A stretch of DNA of 64,000 bases, taken from NCBI GenBank assembly GCA_902768435.1, contig CACXLJ010000001.1:1-64000 (forward strand), in the 5' to 3' direction. The translations under genes and the position numbers were made by a program. Positions within the stretch are counted from its first letter, which is position 1. Every line of letters begins with the position of its first letter. Under the pieces are notes generated by a model that made no database searches, was not told where the DNA came from, and saw only the letters and a program-made list of their open reading frames with translations. This document shows, piece after piece, positions 8,872 to 17,754 of the stretch. This DNA is from an uncultured Bacteroidales bacterium (GTDB lineage Bacteria; Bacteroidota; Bacteroidia; Bacteroidales; Muribaculaceae).

Positions 8872-9633
8872 ATGGAACTGAACCTGAGAAATCCGATTAT
8901 TTTCTTTGACCTGGAGACAACAGGGGTTGATATCATGAGTGACAGGATTGTAGAACTGTCGCTCATCAAGGTCTATCCTAACGGAACCGAGGAGGTGAAA
9001 AGTCGCCGCCTCAATCCCGAAAGGCCTATCCCTGCTGAGGCTACCAAGGTGCATGGCATCACTGACGACGATGTGAAAGATGCTCCCACATTCAAGCAGG
9101 TGGCTAAAGATTTGGCCCGAATTTTTGAAGGATGTGATGTGGCAGGTTTCAACAGCAATCGCTTCGACATCCCTTTGCTTGAAGAGGAGTTCCTGCGTGC
9201 TGGTGTAGACTTTGACTTCAGCAAGCGCCGCTTCATAGATGTGCAGACCATTTTCCACAAGATGGAGCAGCGCACCCTTATAGCAGCCTACAAGTTCTAT
9301 TGCGGAAAAGACCTGACCGATGCTCACTCGGCCGAAGCCGACACACGAGCCACCTATGAAGTGCTGAAGGCTCAGCTCGACCGTTATCCCAATCTGGAGA
9401 ACGATGTGGCATTCTTGTCAGAGTTTTCCTCTCACAACAAGAACGTGGACCTTGCTGGACGCATCATCTACAACGACGACAAGGTTGAAATCTTCAATTT
9501 CGGTAAGCATAAAGGCAAACCAGTTGAAGAGGTACTCAAGAAAGAGCCGAGTTATTACGGTTGGATGATGCAGGGCGATTTCCCATTGAACACCAAGAAG
9601 GTTTTGACGAGAATTAAATTGCGAATGAAATAA
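8872..9633 (+). CDS. DnaQ-like 3'-5' exonuclease (DEDDh)
   Basis: A 253-residue protein with an epsilon-type exonuclease domain over the first ~180 residues. ExoI is FFDLETTGVD, ExoII is NSNRFDIPLLEEEF, and ExoIII is DAHSAEADT, whose H-x4-D spacing marks the DEDDh class. The C-terminal ~60 residues (FNFGKHKGKPVEEVL followed by YYGWMMQGDF) form a small extra domain seen in Bacteroidetes exonucleases. It lies 21 bases after dnaN, which suggests a replication role, but it could equally be a repair nuclease rather than the polymerase III proofreading subunit. Confidence 0.9.
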   Translation: MELNLRNPIIFFDLETTGVDIMSDRIVELSLIKVYPNGTEEVKSRRLNPERPIPAEATKVHGITDDDVKDAPTFKQVAKDLARIFEGCDVAGFNSNRFDIPLLEEEFLRAGVDFDFSKRRFIDVQTIFHKMEQRTLIAAYKFYCGKDLTDAHSAEADTRATYEVLKAQLDRYPNLENDVAFLSEFSSHNKNVDLAGRIIYNDDKVEIFNFGKHKGKPVEEVLKKEPSYYGWMMQGDFPLNTKKVLTRIKLRMK

Positions 9634-9645
9634 TTTTTTCAGGAC

Positions 9646-10854
9646 ATGTTAGCCGGTAAAAATATTATATTAGGTATCACAGGCGGTATTGCCGCCTACA
9701 AGGCTGCATCGCTGGTGCGACTACTGGTGAAGGCTGGTGCCGAAGTGCAGGTAATCATGACTCCGAATGCCAAGGAGTTCATTGCTCCGCTCACATTGTC
9801 GACATTGAGCGGTAAACCTGTCATCAGCGAGTTCTTTACTGCCAATACAGGTCAGTGGAACAGTCATGTTGACCTGGGGTTATGGGCCGATGCGATGATT
9901 GTGGCACCAGCCACGGCCTCAACGATTGCCAAGATGGCGAACGGCGTGGCCGATAATATGCTTGTGACCACCTACCTGTCGGCAAAAGCTCCCGTGTTTG
10001 TGGCTCCTGCTATGGACTTGGATATGTTCAAGCATCCCACCACCAAGCGCAATCTTGACTTGTTGCGCAGTTATGGCAACCACATCATTGAACCGGCTGC
10101 CGGCGAACTTGCCAGCCATCTCATAGGCAAAGGGAGAATGGAAGAGCCTGAAAACATCGTTAAGGTGCTTGATGCCTACTTCGACCAGTCGCTCGACATG
10201 AAGGGCAGGAGAGTGCTCATCACTGCCGGCCCTACTTATGAAAAGATTGATCCTGTGCGATTCATTGGCAATTTCTCTTCAGGAAAACAAGGTTTTGCCC
10301 TTGCTCTTGAATGTGCTGAGCGAGGTGCTCAGGTGACGCTTGTTGCTGGTCCTGTTAGTCTCGCGATTGAACATCCGGGTGTGAACCGGATTGATGTGAC
10401 AAGTGCCGATGAGATGCATCGTGCAGTGCTCGACAACATTGAAAGCCAGGATGTGGCCATCATGTGTGCCGCAGTTGCCGACTATAAAGTGGAGAATGAG
10501 CTTGACCACAAGATTAAGCGCGAAAAGGGAGACGCTCCCACGCTGGTTCTTGTGAAGAATCCCGATATCGCCAAGGCTGTGGGTGCAGTCAAGAAGCCCG
10601 GTCAGGTGCTCGTGGGTTTTGCTCTTGAGACCGATAACGAAGATGTGTATGCTCATGAGAAGCTTGCCAAGAAGAATCTTGATTTTATTGTGCTCAATTC
10701 TCTCAAGGACAAGGGAGCCGGTTTCCAGGTTGACACCAACAAGGTGAAAATCATTGAAAGCGATGGAAGCGAAACCATATTCCCCTGTAAAGACAAGAGA
10801 ATGGTTGCAAAAGATATTGTAGATTTGCTGAATGCCAAATATTTGAAATCATGA
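9646..10854 (+). CDS. coaBC: Bifunctional phosphopantothenoylcysteine decarboxylase / phosphopantothenate-cysteine ligase
   Basis: A 402-residue coenzyme A biosynthesis enzyme. The N-terminal half is the flavoprotein decarboxylase CoaC (GITGGIAAYKAASLVR at the FMN site, VAPAMDLDMF containing the PAMD-type motif). The CoaB synthetase half starts near residue 185 with RRVLITAGPTYEKIDPVRFI and the SSGKQG loop, and later has AAVADYKV and a lysine-rich strand typical of the cysteine ligase. It starts 12 bases after the exonuclease gene and overlaps the next gene by ATGA. coaE, the last CoA step, is in the same operon. Confidence 0.95.
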   Translation: MLAGKNIILGITGGIAAYKAASLVRLLVKAGAEVQVIMTPNAKEFIAPLTLSTLSGKPVISEFFTANTGQWNSHVDLGLWADAMIVAPATASTIAKMANGVADNMLVTTYLSAKAPVFVAPAMDLDMFKHPTTKRNLDLLRSYGNHIIEPAAGELASHLIGKGRMEEPENIVKVLDAYFDQSLDMKGRRVLITAGPTYEKIDPVRFIGNFSSGKQGFALALECAERGAQVTLVAGPVSLAIEHPGVNRIDVTSADEMHRAVLDNIESQDVAIMCAAVADYKVENELDHKIKREKGDAPTLVLVKNPDIAKAVGAVKKPGQVLVGFALETDNEDVYAHEKLAKKNLDFIVLNSLKDKGAGFQVDTNKVKIIESDGSETIFPCKDKRMVAKDIVDLLNAKYLKS

Positions 10855-11780
10855 AATTGACAAGGTTATTAGGTGTTTTCTTCTGCTTTGCGGTTGCTTG
10901 GCTTTGTGTTACTGTACATGCCGAGGAATTGAATTGCGAAGTTGAAATCAATGCCTCGAAAGTGTCGAATGCCAACAAGGAAATTTTCAAGACCTTGCAA
11001 GAGGCGATAGCCGAGTATATGAACACCACGAAGTGGACCGATGCGCAGTTTGGCACCAACGAGCGAATCGAGTGCAAACTGTTTTTCACTATCAGTGAAT
11101 ATAACGACGGCACTGGCCAGATGAAAGGTGACCTGCAGATTCAATCGAAACGCCCTGTGTATAACAGTTCATATACCACCACGGTTATTAATTTCAAGGA
11201 CTCGAAGATAGATTTCACCTATCAGGAGAACGAACCACTTGTGTTCTCGGAGGTTGACATGCAAAGCAACTTGACAGCTATACTGAATTATTATGCGTTC
11301 ATGATTATAGCGTTGGATTTTGACACATTTTCGTTTAGGGGTGGTGATCCCTATTATGAGAAGGCAGCCAATGTGGTGCGCATGGCTCAGAGCACAGGTG
11401 AAAGCGGATGGAAAGCATTTGAAGACACCAAGAACCGCAGTGCGGTACTCAGTGCCTATACCGACAAGGCTACCGAGGGTATCAGGCAGATACTCTATGA
11501 TTATCATCGTCAAGGGCTCGACCAGATGGTGCTGAGTGTTGACAAGGGCCGCGCTAATGTTACAAAATGTATCGAGACTCTCAAGAAGATTCATGACGAA
11601 ACGCCCATGTCGGTGTGCCTCTCGATGTTCAAGGATGCCAAACTTGATGAACTCGTGAACATCTACTCTAAAGCCAACATGACCGAGAAAGAGTCGGTTT
11701 ATGAAATGCTCTATCCCATATATCCCACCGAAGGGCAGCGTTTGGACAAAATCAAAAAAGAAGATACAGGCCGCAACTGA
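10851..11780 (+). CDS. DUF4835 family secreted protein
   Basis: A 309-residue protein with a cleavable signal peptide (first ~24 residues, ending around VHAEEL). It matches the DUF4835 family of Bacteroidetes: an N-terminal segment beginning LNCEVEINASKV, 'WTDAQF--NERIEC', and a middle segment with 'YAFMIIALDFDTFSFRGG'. The gene sits between coaBC and recN, the usual position for this family, and its ATG overlaps the coaBC stop. Biochemical role unknown; probably a periplasmic protein. Confidence 0.87.
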   Translation: MKLTRLLGVFFCFAVAWLCVTVHAEELNCEVEINASKVSNANKEIFKTLQEAIAEYMNTTKWTDAQFGTNERIECKLFFTISEYNDGTGQMKGDLQIQSKRPVYNSSYTTTVINFKDSKIDFTYQENEPLVFSEVDMQSNLTAILNYYAFMIIALDFDTFSFRGGDPYYEKAANVVRMAQSTGESGWKAFEDTKNRSAVLSAYTDKATEGIRQILYDYHRQGLDQMVLSVDKGRANVTKCIETLKKIHDETPMSVCLSMFKDAKLDELVNIYSKANMTEKESVYEMLYPIYPTEGQRLDKIKKEDTGRN

Positions 11781-11785
11781 TAATA

Positions 11786-13450
11786 ATGATAAGAACACTT
11801 CATATATCGAATTATGCTCTTATCGATGAACTTGAAATAGAGTTCGGCGACGGCCTTTCAATCATCACTGGAGAGACAGGTGCCGGCAAATCGATTATGC
11901 TTGGTGCCTTGTCGCTCATTTTGGGTGATCGCGCCGACACAAAGACCATGAGGGATAAGGATCAGAAAACAGTAGTTGAAGCCACATTCGATATCTCCTC
12001 TTATCATTTGAATTCATTTTTTGCCGAGAATGATATTGACTTTGATAACGATTGTATCATCAGACGCGAGATAACGCCTTCGGGCCGTTCAAGGGCCTTT
12101 ATCAATGACACTCCGGTGAGTCTCGCCCTCTTGCGTGAACTTGCCACGCGATTGGTTGACATTCACTCTCAACATAGCAATATGCTGCTTTCGGATAGTC
12201 GTTTCCAATTGTATGTGCTTGATGAAATTGCCAATAACTCATCGCTCCTTTCAGCGTATCAGAAAGAGTATCAAGAGTACAGGCAATTGCAGAATCGGTT
12301 AGTGCAACTTCGTCAAGGCTATGAAAAGGCTAAAACTGAGGAAGACTATTTGAGATTCCAGTTGCGGCAGCTCGCTGAAATGAATCTCACCGAAGGCGAA
12401 GACGAAGAACTGGAAATGCTGCAGAACAAGCTGAGCAATGTGCAGGAACTGAAAGAAGCGATTTCGACGGGCGAAATGGTGCTCAACAGCGCCGAGGGTT
12501 CAGTTCTTGACCAGTTGCGGCTTGTTGAGCAGCGGTTAGAGACATGCGAGGACAAACTGAATGAACTGAGTGGTTTGAATGCTCGTATAAAAGCCGCTGC
12601 AATAGAACTGAAAGATGTGTCACAATCGCTGTTTGCGATTGATGAAGACCTGGTCGACGATCCACAGAGGCTTGAATCGGTAGAGTCAAGATTGAACGAT
12701 ATATTCACCCTTGAACGCAAGCACCATGTTTCGTCGGTAAATGAATTGATCGAGATTCAGCATCAGTTGGAATCACAGCTCGAGGTTATTGACAATAGCG
12801 ATGAATCTATTCATAGACTTGAGTCGGAAATTGATGAGAAACATGAGCTGCTTATGGGGCATGCCCGCAACCTGTCGCAACATCGTAAAAAAGCCGCCAA
12901 TCAATTTGTGAAGCAGTTGTTGCCACTAGCCGACACATTGGGAATGCACCATCTGCAATTTGGTATCAGATTCGTCGAGAGTGAACTTGGAACGAAAGGC
13001 ATTGACAGTGTTGAGTTCTGTTTTGCATTTAATAGGAACCAGCCACTCATGCCTGTGAAAGATACAGCATCGGGCGGAGAAATTTCGAGGCTGATGCTGT
13101 GTGTGAAATCGGTTCTTGCGCAAAGCGTGAATCTCCCCACCATCATCTTTGATGAGGTGGATACAGGGGTTTCGGGCGATATGGCAAGCCGCGTGGGAGC
13201 CATGATGGGCGATATGTCAAGTCGCATTCAGGTGATTTCCATCACTCATTTGCCTCAGGTTGCTGCCTATGCAAGGACTCATTACAAGGTGTATAAGACC
13301 GACGAGGCTCATGCCACTGTGACCCATGTGGTTTTGCTTGATGAAAATGAACATATCCATGAAGTGGCGCGAATGCTCAGCGGCAAGGATGTGCACCAGG
13401 CTGCCATAGAGAATGCTAAAACTTTAATATCTCAAGCCAATGACAGATAA
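11786..13450 (+). CDS. recN: DNA repair protein RecN
   Basis: A 554-residue SMC-like ATPase of double-strand break repair. Walker A GETGAGKS occurs at residues 29-36. A long coiled coil covers about 150-370. The C-terminal half carries the ABC signature SGGEISRLML and Walker B IIFDEVDTGVSGD, followed by ITHLPQVAAYA, which is typical of RecN. Length is normal. It starts 5 bases after DUF4835, and its last 11 bases overlap the rlmB start, which suggests translational coupling. Confidence 0.95.
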   Translation: MIRTLHISNYALIDELEIEFGDGLSIITGETGAGKSIMLGALSLILGDRADTKTMRDKDQKTVVEATFDISSYHLNSFFAENDIDFDNDCIIRREITPSGRSRAFINDTPVSLALLRELATRLVDIHSQHSNMLLSDSRFQLYVLDEIANNSSLLSAYQKEYQEYRQLQNRLVQLRQGYEKAKTEEDYLRFQLRQLAEMNLTEGEDEELEMLQNKLSNVQELKEAISTGEMVLNSAEGSVLDQLRLVEQRLETCEDKLNELSGLNARIKAAAIELKDVSQSLFAIDEDLVDDPQRLESVESRLNDIFTLERKHHVSSVNELIEIQHQLESQLEVIDNSDESIHRLESEIDEKHELLMGHARNLSQHRKKAANQFVKQLLPLADTLGMHHLQFGIRFVESELGTKGIDSVEFCFAFNRNQPLMPVKDTASGGEISRLMLCVKSVLAQSVNLPTIIFDEVDTGVSGDMASRVGAMMGDMSSRIQVISITHLPQVAAYARTHYKVYKTDEAHATVTHVVLLDENEHIHEVARMLSGKDVHQAAIENAKTLISQANDR

Positions 13451-14204
13451 ATCACAATATATATTTGGAATCAGGGCGGTGATTGAAGCCATCGAAGCCG
13501 GCAAGCAGGTCGACAAGATACTGGTCAAGAAAGACCTGACAGGCGAACTGGTGAAAGAATTGCGCTCGGTAGCTCAGACTTATTCGGTCCCCTTGCAACG
13601 AGTGCCAGTTGAACGAATTAACCGCATCACTCGTGCCAATCACCAAGGAGTGCTTGCCATGATGGCGGCTGTCACCTATTATAAGGTAGAGGACATGGTG
13701 CCTATGCTCTATGATGATGGTGTAAACCCCTTCGTTGTGCTGCTCGATGGCATAACCGATGTGCGTAATTTTGGTGCGATTGCACGCACTTGCGAGTGTG
13801 CTGGCGTGAATGCGCTGGTCATTCCTGAACGGAATAGTGTCACGGTTAATGCCGATGCAGTGAAAACCTCGGCAGGCGCCTTGAATTATCTGCCCGTGTG
13901 CAGGGAACCTAATCTGGTGTCGGCTGTCAAGTATCTTCGTGACAGCGGATTTAAGATTGTTGGAGCATCGGAGAAGAGTAGCATGAACTATACACAAGCC
14001 GACTTCACATCGCCAGTGGCACTTGTGCTGGGTTCAGAAGATAAGGGGATTTCAACCGATGTGTTGAAGTTGTGCGACACTCTGGTTGCCATCCCAGAGT
14101 TTGGAAATATTCATTCGCTCAATGTTTCGGTTGCAGGTGGCATCATGATGTATGAAGTGGTGCGTCAGCGACTGAACGATGGACAGACAGCAAACAATAA
14201 ATGA
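13440..14204 (+). CDS. rlmB: 23S rRNA 2'-O-ribose methyltransferase (RlmB type, SpoU/TrmH family)
   Basis: A 254-residue SPOUT methyltransferase. The N-terminal substrate-binding domain begins YIFGIRAVIEAI. The knotted domain shows DGITDVRNFGAIARTCECAG (motif 1), LVLGSEDKGIS (motif 2) and IPEFGNIHSLNVSVAGGIMMYE (motif 3), which match the family that methylates G2251 of 23S rRNA. It overlaps recN by 11 bases. TrmH-type tRNA methylation is the alternative, but the extra N-terminal domain favours RlmB. Confidence 0.9.
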   Translation: MTDKSQYIFGIRAVIEAIEAGKQVDKILVKKDLTGELVKELRSVAQTYSVPLQRVPVERINRITRANHQGVLAMMAAVTYYKVEDMVPMLYDDGVNPFVVLLDGITDVRNFGAIARTCECAGVNALVIPERNSVTVNADAVKTSAGALNYLPVCREPNLVSAVKYLRDSGFKIVGASEKSSMNYTQADFTSPVALVLGSEDKGISTDVLKLCDTLVAIPEFGNIHSLNVSVAGGIMMYEVVRQRLNDGQTANNK

Positions 14205-14223
14205 CAATAAAAAGAATATAAAT

Positions 14224-15153
14224 ATGATAAATCGTGTTTTAATAAGAATTAAGGTGGTACAACTCGTTTATTCATATATCATGAATAGGGAGAGCAAGAC
14301 CATGCCGGCCGCTAAAAAAGAGTTGAAGCAGAGCTTTGACAAGTCTTATGAATTGTATTTCTCGTTGTTCAAGTTAATTATTGATTTGACCGATTTGCAA
14401 GCGCTGAGACTTGATGAGGCTAAGCACAAGTTCTTGCCCACCGAAGAGGACTTGAATCCTAATACCCGTTTCATCGACAACAAGTTGGTTGAAGAGTTAA
14501 GGAAATGTGAACCGCTGCAAGATTACATCAACGGACACAACCTCACATGGCGTGACGATGAAATCTTCTTGCGGCTGATGCTTGACAAGGTGCTCAACAG
14601 CCGCCTTTACCAAGACTATATGGATATGGCAGAAAACGACTTTGCTCTTGACTGTGAGTTGTGGCATCAGATGCTCAGGCGCGTGATACTGGTTGACGAC
14701 GATATGCTTGAATTTATTGAAAGCAAATCGATCTATTGGGGCATTGACGACCTGAACATCATCGGCCAGTTTGTGATGAAGACCATCCGCCGCTTTGAAG
14801 ATGGGGTGGAACAGCCCATTTTGCCCATGTTCAAGGACGAAGAAGATGAAGAGTATTGTGAGAATCTCTTCATGAACGCAATCAAGCAGTTTGATGAGAA
14901 CAAGGAATTGATCGACTCGTTTGTCAAGCAAGACAATTGGGATGTGGAACGCATTGCGATGATGGACCGCATCATCATGTGTGTGGCATTGACCGAAATC
15001 AAGTCGTTCCCAAGCATACCGGTGAATGTGTCGTTGAACGAATATATAGAAATGGCCAAGAACTTCAGCACTGCACGCAGCGGCCAGTTTGTGAATGGCA
15101 TTCTCCATTCAGCTGTCCGTCATTTGAAGAGTGAAGGCCTGCTTATGAAATAA
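14224..15153 (+). CDS. nusB: Transcription antitermination factor NusB, long Bacteroidetes form
   Basis: A 309-residue protein, about twice the length of the ~140-residue E. coli NusB. The N-terminal half (MINRVLIRIKVVQLVYSYIM) is a phylum-specific helical extension. The C-terminal half is the NusB domain, with 'WDVERIAMMDRIIMCVALTEI' and 'PVNVSLNEYIEMAKNFS' near the end and 'GQFVNGIL' as the closing motif. NusB binds boxA RNA with NusE (S10) during rRNA transcription. Start 14224 is the first ATG with conserved residues; a codon 45 bases upstream overlaps rlmB. Confidence 0.9.
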   Translation: MINRVLIRIKVVQLVYSYIMNRESKTMPAAKKELKQSFDKSYELYFSLFKLIIDLTDLQALRLDEAKHKFLPTEEDLNPNTRFIDNKLVEELRKCEPLQDYINGHNLTWRDDEIFLRLMLDKVLNSRLYQDYMDMAENDFALDCELWHQMLRRVILVDDDMLEFIESKSIYWGIDDLNIIGQFVMKTIRRFEDGVEQPILPMFKDEEDEEYCENLFMNAIKQFDENKELIDSFVKQDNWDVERIAMMDRIIMCVALTEIKSFPSIPVNVSLNEYIEMAKNFSTARSGQFVNGILHSAVRHLKSEGLLMK

Positions 15154-15187
15154 TTTTTAATAATAACCAATATTTAAACTAACAATT

Positions 15188-15553
15188 ATGCTTAATCTTA
15201 TTTTATTAGAGGCTACCAAGGCAGCTCCAGCAGGTGACGCTGGTGCCGGTGGCGCTATGGGCGGCGGCATGGGTTCGCTCATCATGATTGTGGCACTGAT
15301 TGCCATATTCTACTTTTTCATGATTCGTCCTCAGAACAAGAAACAGAAGGAAATCCGCAAGTTCCGTGATGGCATGAAGAAAGGTGACAATGTGACTACT
15401 GCAGGCGGCATTCATGGCAAAATCAGAGAGGTGAGGGATAATGGAACCATTATCCTGGAAATTGCCGACGGTGTTAAAATCACTATCGACAAGGCTATGG
15501 TATACCCATCGGCACAAGATGTGGTTGAAACAGGAGCCGATGTGAAACGATAA
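15188..15553 (+). CDS. yajC: Preprotein translocase subunit YajC
   Basis: A 121-residue inner-membrane accessory subunit of the Sec-DF-YajC complex. A glycine-rich N-terminus precedes one membrane helix (LIMIVALIAIFYFFMI, about residues 36-51). The family signature MIRPQNKKQKE and the basic domain with GDNVTTAGGIHGKI follow. Length is normal. The gene lies 34 bases after nusB; a perfect hairpin follows it. Confidence 0.95.
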   Translation: MLNLILLEATKAAPAGDAGAGGAMGGGMGSLIMIVALIAIFYFFMIRPQNKKQKEIRKFRDGMKKGDNVTTAGGIHGKIREVRDNGTIILEIADGVKITIDKAMVYPSAQDVVETGADVKR

Positions 15554-15565
15554 ATCAACATTTAA

Positions 15566-15605
15566 CTGACTCACCCGAGGCTGATAACGGTTCTGGGTGA
15601 GTCAG
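15566..15605 (+). other. Intercistronic hairpin between yajC and the ybbR-like gene
   Basis: Perfect 11-bp inverted repeat CTGACTCACCC (15566-15576) / GGGTGAGTCAG (15595-15605) with an 18-nt loop. No T tract follows (AATAATCAG), so it looks more like an attenuating or mRNA-stabilising hairpin than a full terminator. Confidence 0.6.
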
Positions 15606-15622
15606 AATAATCAGTCTGTCAC

Positions 15623-16573
15623 ATGCGAATCAAATTTCTCACAACGCGTTCGGTACTGTTATACTTGTTGTTTGTGGTAATCGCCGCTTTGTTCTGGTGC
15701 TTTATCACACTGAACAGGACCATTCAGCAAGATTTGACATTCTCGGTTGAGTATGTCAATGTGCCTAACGGCGTCACGATGATCGACAAATTGCCCAAGA
15801 CAATCAATGTTACTGTCAAGGACAAGGGGTCATCGTTCGTGAAATATTACTTTAGTTCCGACACAAAAATCAAGATTCGATTTGACGACTTCGCCGATAA
15901 CGGACTCGGAATGTTCAAGATGACATCCGTTCAGTTGCGGAATATCCTGAAAAAGTCAATTGGCAAAGATGCCACGATTGTGAGCATCTATCCTGAATCG
16001 CTGAATTTGAAATACACCACATTGCCAGGCAAGAAGGTGCCTATCAGGTATGACCTTGACATCGAGCCCGATTTGAAGTATGTGATTAATGGTACAACCG
16101 TAACCAGTCTGGATTCGGTTTTTGTATATTCGGACCGACGCACGCTTGCAACGATTGATGAAGTATATACTTATCATGTGAGAGAAGCGGGCTTGACCGA
16201 CACCTTGAGGCGCAAGGTGGTTTTATCGCCTATTGCAGGTGCAAGAATTATTCCGAATGTTGTGGATGTGATGGTTCCCATCGAGCAGGTAATCATGAAA
16301 CGAAAGATGGTGCCGGTGTCGGTGAGGAACTTGCCCCCTGGCATCAATGTGGTAGTTCTTCCGTCAACGGTAGAGGTGTCGTTCCTTGTGCCCAAGAGCA
16401 TGTTTAAAGACGATGGGCGTGACAATGATGTCACAGTAGTGGTGGATTACAACACGATTGATCCAGCATCCAAGAATAACAAGGCGGCCATCTCGGTAGG
16501 CGAGGCACCAGCTATTTATAAGAATGTTGAGGTGGGGGTAGACAGTGTTGAATACATTATTGAGAGGCACTGA
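15623..16573 (+). CDS. YbbR-like domain protein
   Basis: A 316-residue protein with one N-terminal membrane helix (VLLYLLFVVIAALFWCFI, about residues 11-28) and an extracytoplasmic region with repeated beta-rich YbbR-like domains (segments such as 'PKTINVTVKDKG', 'PGKKVPIRYDLDIEPDLKY', 'RKMVPVSVRNLPPGINV', 'PSTVEVSFLVP'). In Firmicutes YbbR/CdaR regulates a diadenylate cyclase, but no such gene is near; in Bacteroidetes this position before coaE is conserved. It lies 6 bases before coaE. Role in this organism unknown. Confidence 0.85.
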   Translation: MRIKFLTTRSVLLYLLFVVIAALFWCFITLNRTIQQDLTFSVEYVNVPNGVTMIDKLPKTINVTVKDKGSSFVKYYFSSDTKIKIRFDDFADNGLGMFKMTSVQLRNILKKSIGKDATIVSIYPESLNLKYTTLPGKKVPIRYDLDIEPDLKYVINGTTVTSLDSVFVYSDRRTLATIDEVYTYHVREAGLTDTLRRKVVLSPIAGARIIPNVVDVMVPIEQVIMKRKMVPVSVRNLPPGINVVVLPSTVEVSFLVPKSMFKDDGRDNDVTVVVDYNTIDPASKNNKAAISVGEAPAIYKNVEVGVDSVEYIIERH

Positions 16574-16579
16574 TAACTT

Positions 16580-17152
16580 ATGTTGATAGCAATCACCGGT
16601 GGCATAGGGTCAGGCAAAAGTGTGGTAACTAAGGTGCTTGCCACAATGTCGTATCCCGTCTATGATACCGATTCTCAGGCCCGAAGGCTGATGACAACCG
16701 ACGAGGTCTTGAAACAAGAACTGGTTCGGGAATTTGGCCCATCGGTTTATGATGCCGATGGATCTCTCAACAGAGTGAGTCTTGCTGCTGTTGTTTTTAA
16801 CAATCAGGAGGCACTTGAGCGATTGAATCACATTGTGCATCCGGCTGTGATACGAGATTTGGAGCGGTGGTACAGCCGCTGCAGCAGTGAACACGCCTTT
16901 GTGGAAACGGCTATCTTGTACCAGAGTGGACTGGATGCTGTGGTCGATGCTGTGTGGCGTGTCGATGCCCCTGTTCAGGTGAGAATCGATAGGGTAATGC
17001 TGCGAAGCAATCTCACCGCCACTCAGGTGACTGAGCGAATTCGAGCCCAGGAGGCAGAAGAGTGCCATGCCGCCCCCGATGCTGTGATCGTGAATGATGG
17101 TGTGATGCCTATACTTCCTCAAATTATGCGTCACTTGAAAGTGTTAAAGTAG
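16580..17152 (+). CDS. coaE: Dephospho-CoA kinase
   Basis: A 190-residue P-loop kinase that phosphorylates dephospho-CoA at the 3'-OH, the last step of CoA synthesis. Walker A is GGIGSGKSVV near residues 7-16. The substrate-site segment DTDSQAR and the 'LNHIVHPAVI' lid helix are also present, as is the 'VETAILYQSGLD' segment. Length is slightly short but complete. It is the last gene of the dnaN operon and functionally linked to coaBC in the same operon. Confidence 0.95.
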   Translation: MLIAITGGIGSGKSVVTKVLATMSYPVYDTDSQARRLMTTDEVLKQELVREFGPSVYDADGSLNRVSLAAVVFNNQEALERLNHIVHPAVIRDLERWYSRCSSEHAFVETAILYQSGLDAVVDAVWRVDAPVQVRIDRVMLRSNLTATQVTERIRAQEAEECHAAPDAVIVNDGVMPILPQIMRHLKVLK

Positions 17153-17205
17153 GTTGTATTTTTATATTCCAGTGAGTAATTATCTCTCATTTACGAAAAA
17201 ATCGC

Positions 17206-17213
17206 TATCTTTG
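17206..17213 (+). promoter_or_regulatory. -7 element of the DUF5606 gene
   Basis: TATCTTTG matches TAnnTTTG. It lies 38 bases before the ATG at 17251, in the gap after coaE, so DUF5606 has its own promoter. Confidence 0.65.
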
Positions 17214-17250
17214 TGCATTGGTATAAACGAAATCATTTAATTTTACAATT

Positions 17251-17679
17251 ATGTTAAAGGAAATATTGAACATCTCAGGAAAGCCCGGTTTGTACAAGTT
17301 GCTTTCTTACGGAAAGAATACAATCATTGTTGAAAGTTTAATTGACAAGAAACGCATGCCCGCACATGCCCGCGAAAAGATTATCTCACTCGGTGATGTG
17401 GCAATCTATACAACAGGTGAAGATGTTCCTTTGAGCCAGGTGCTTGAATCAATCTATGCAAAATATGAAGGTAAACCCATTGAGATGGAGAAATTTACAA
17501 CTCCCGACGATTTGCACAAATTCTTTGTGGGAGTTTTGCCCGATTATGATGAGGACAGAGTGTACAAGACCGATATCAAGAAACTGATTTCATGGTATAA
17601 TGTCCTTGTCAATGCTGGTTTCACCTCGTTTGCCGAAAAGGAAGAACCTGCCGAAGAAGAGAAGAAGGAAGAAGCCTGA
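17251..17679 (+). CDS. DUF5606 family protein
   Basis: A 142-residue cytoplasmic protein. The N-terminal segment MLKEILNISGKPGLYKLLSYGKN and the following 'VESLIDKKRMPAHAREKI' match the Bacteroidetes family DUF5606. The last ~15 residues are almost all E, K and A. It lies between its own promoter and a hairpin terminator, so it is probably monocistronic. The N-terminal part looks like a small SH3-like beta barrel, but function is unknown. Confidence 0.85.
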   Translation: MLKEILNISGKPGLYKLLSYGKNTIIVESLIDKKRMPAHAREKIISLGDVAIYTTGEDVPLSQVLESIYAKYEGKPIEMEKFTTPDDLHKFFVGVLPDYDEDRVYKTDIKKLISWYNVLVNAGFTSFAEKEEPAEEEKKEEA

Positions 17680-17693
17680 AAAGGAAGAAATAC

Positions 17694-17748
17694 ATGAGAA
17701 TGTGCTAAGGGTTTATGGGAAAATCGTATGCCTTTAGCACATTTCTCG
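17694..17748 (+). terminator. Long hairpin after the DUF5606 gene
   Basis: Near-perfect inverted repeat: GAGAATGTGCTAAGGG on the left (from about 17696) pairs with CCTTTAGCACATTTCTC on the right (to about 17748), differing by one bulged A. No long T run follows. It probably ends DUF5606 transcription, and it rules out the early in-frame start of the NlpC gene at 17728, which lies inside the right arm region. Confidence 0.6.
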
Positions 17749-17754
17749 TTAATT

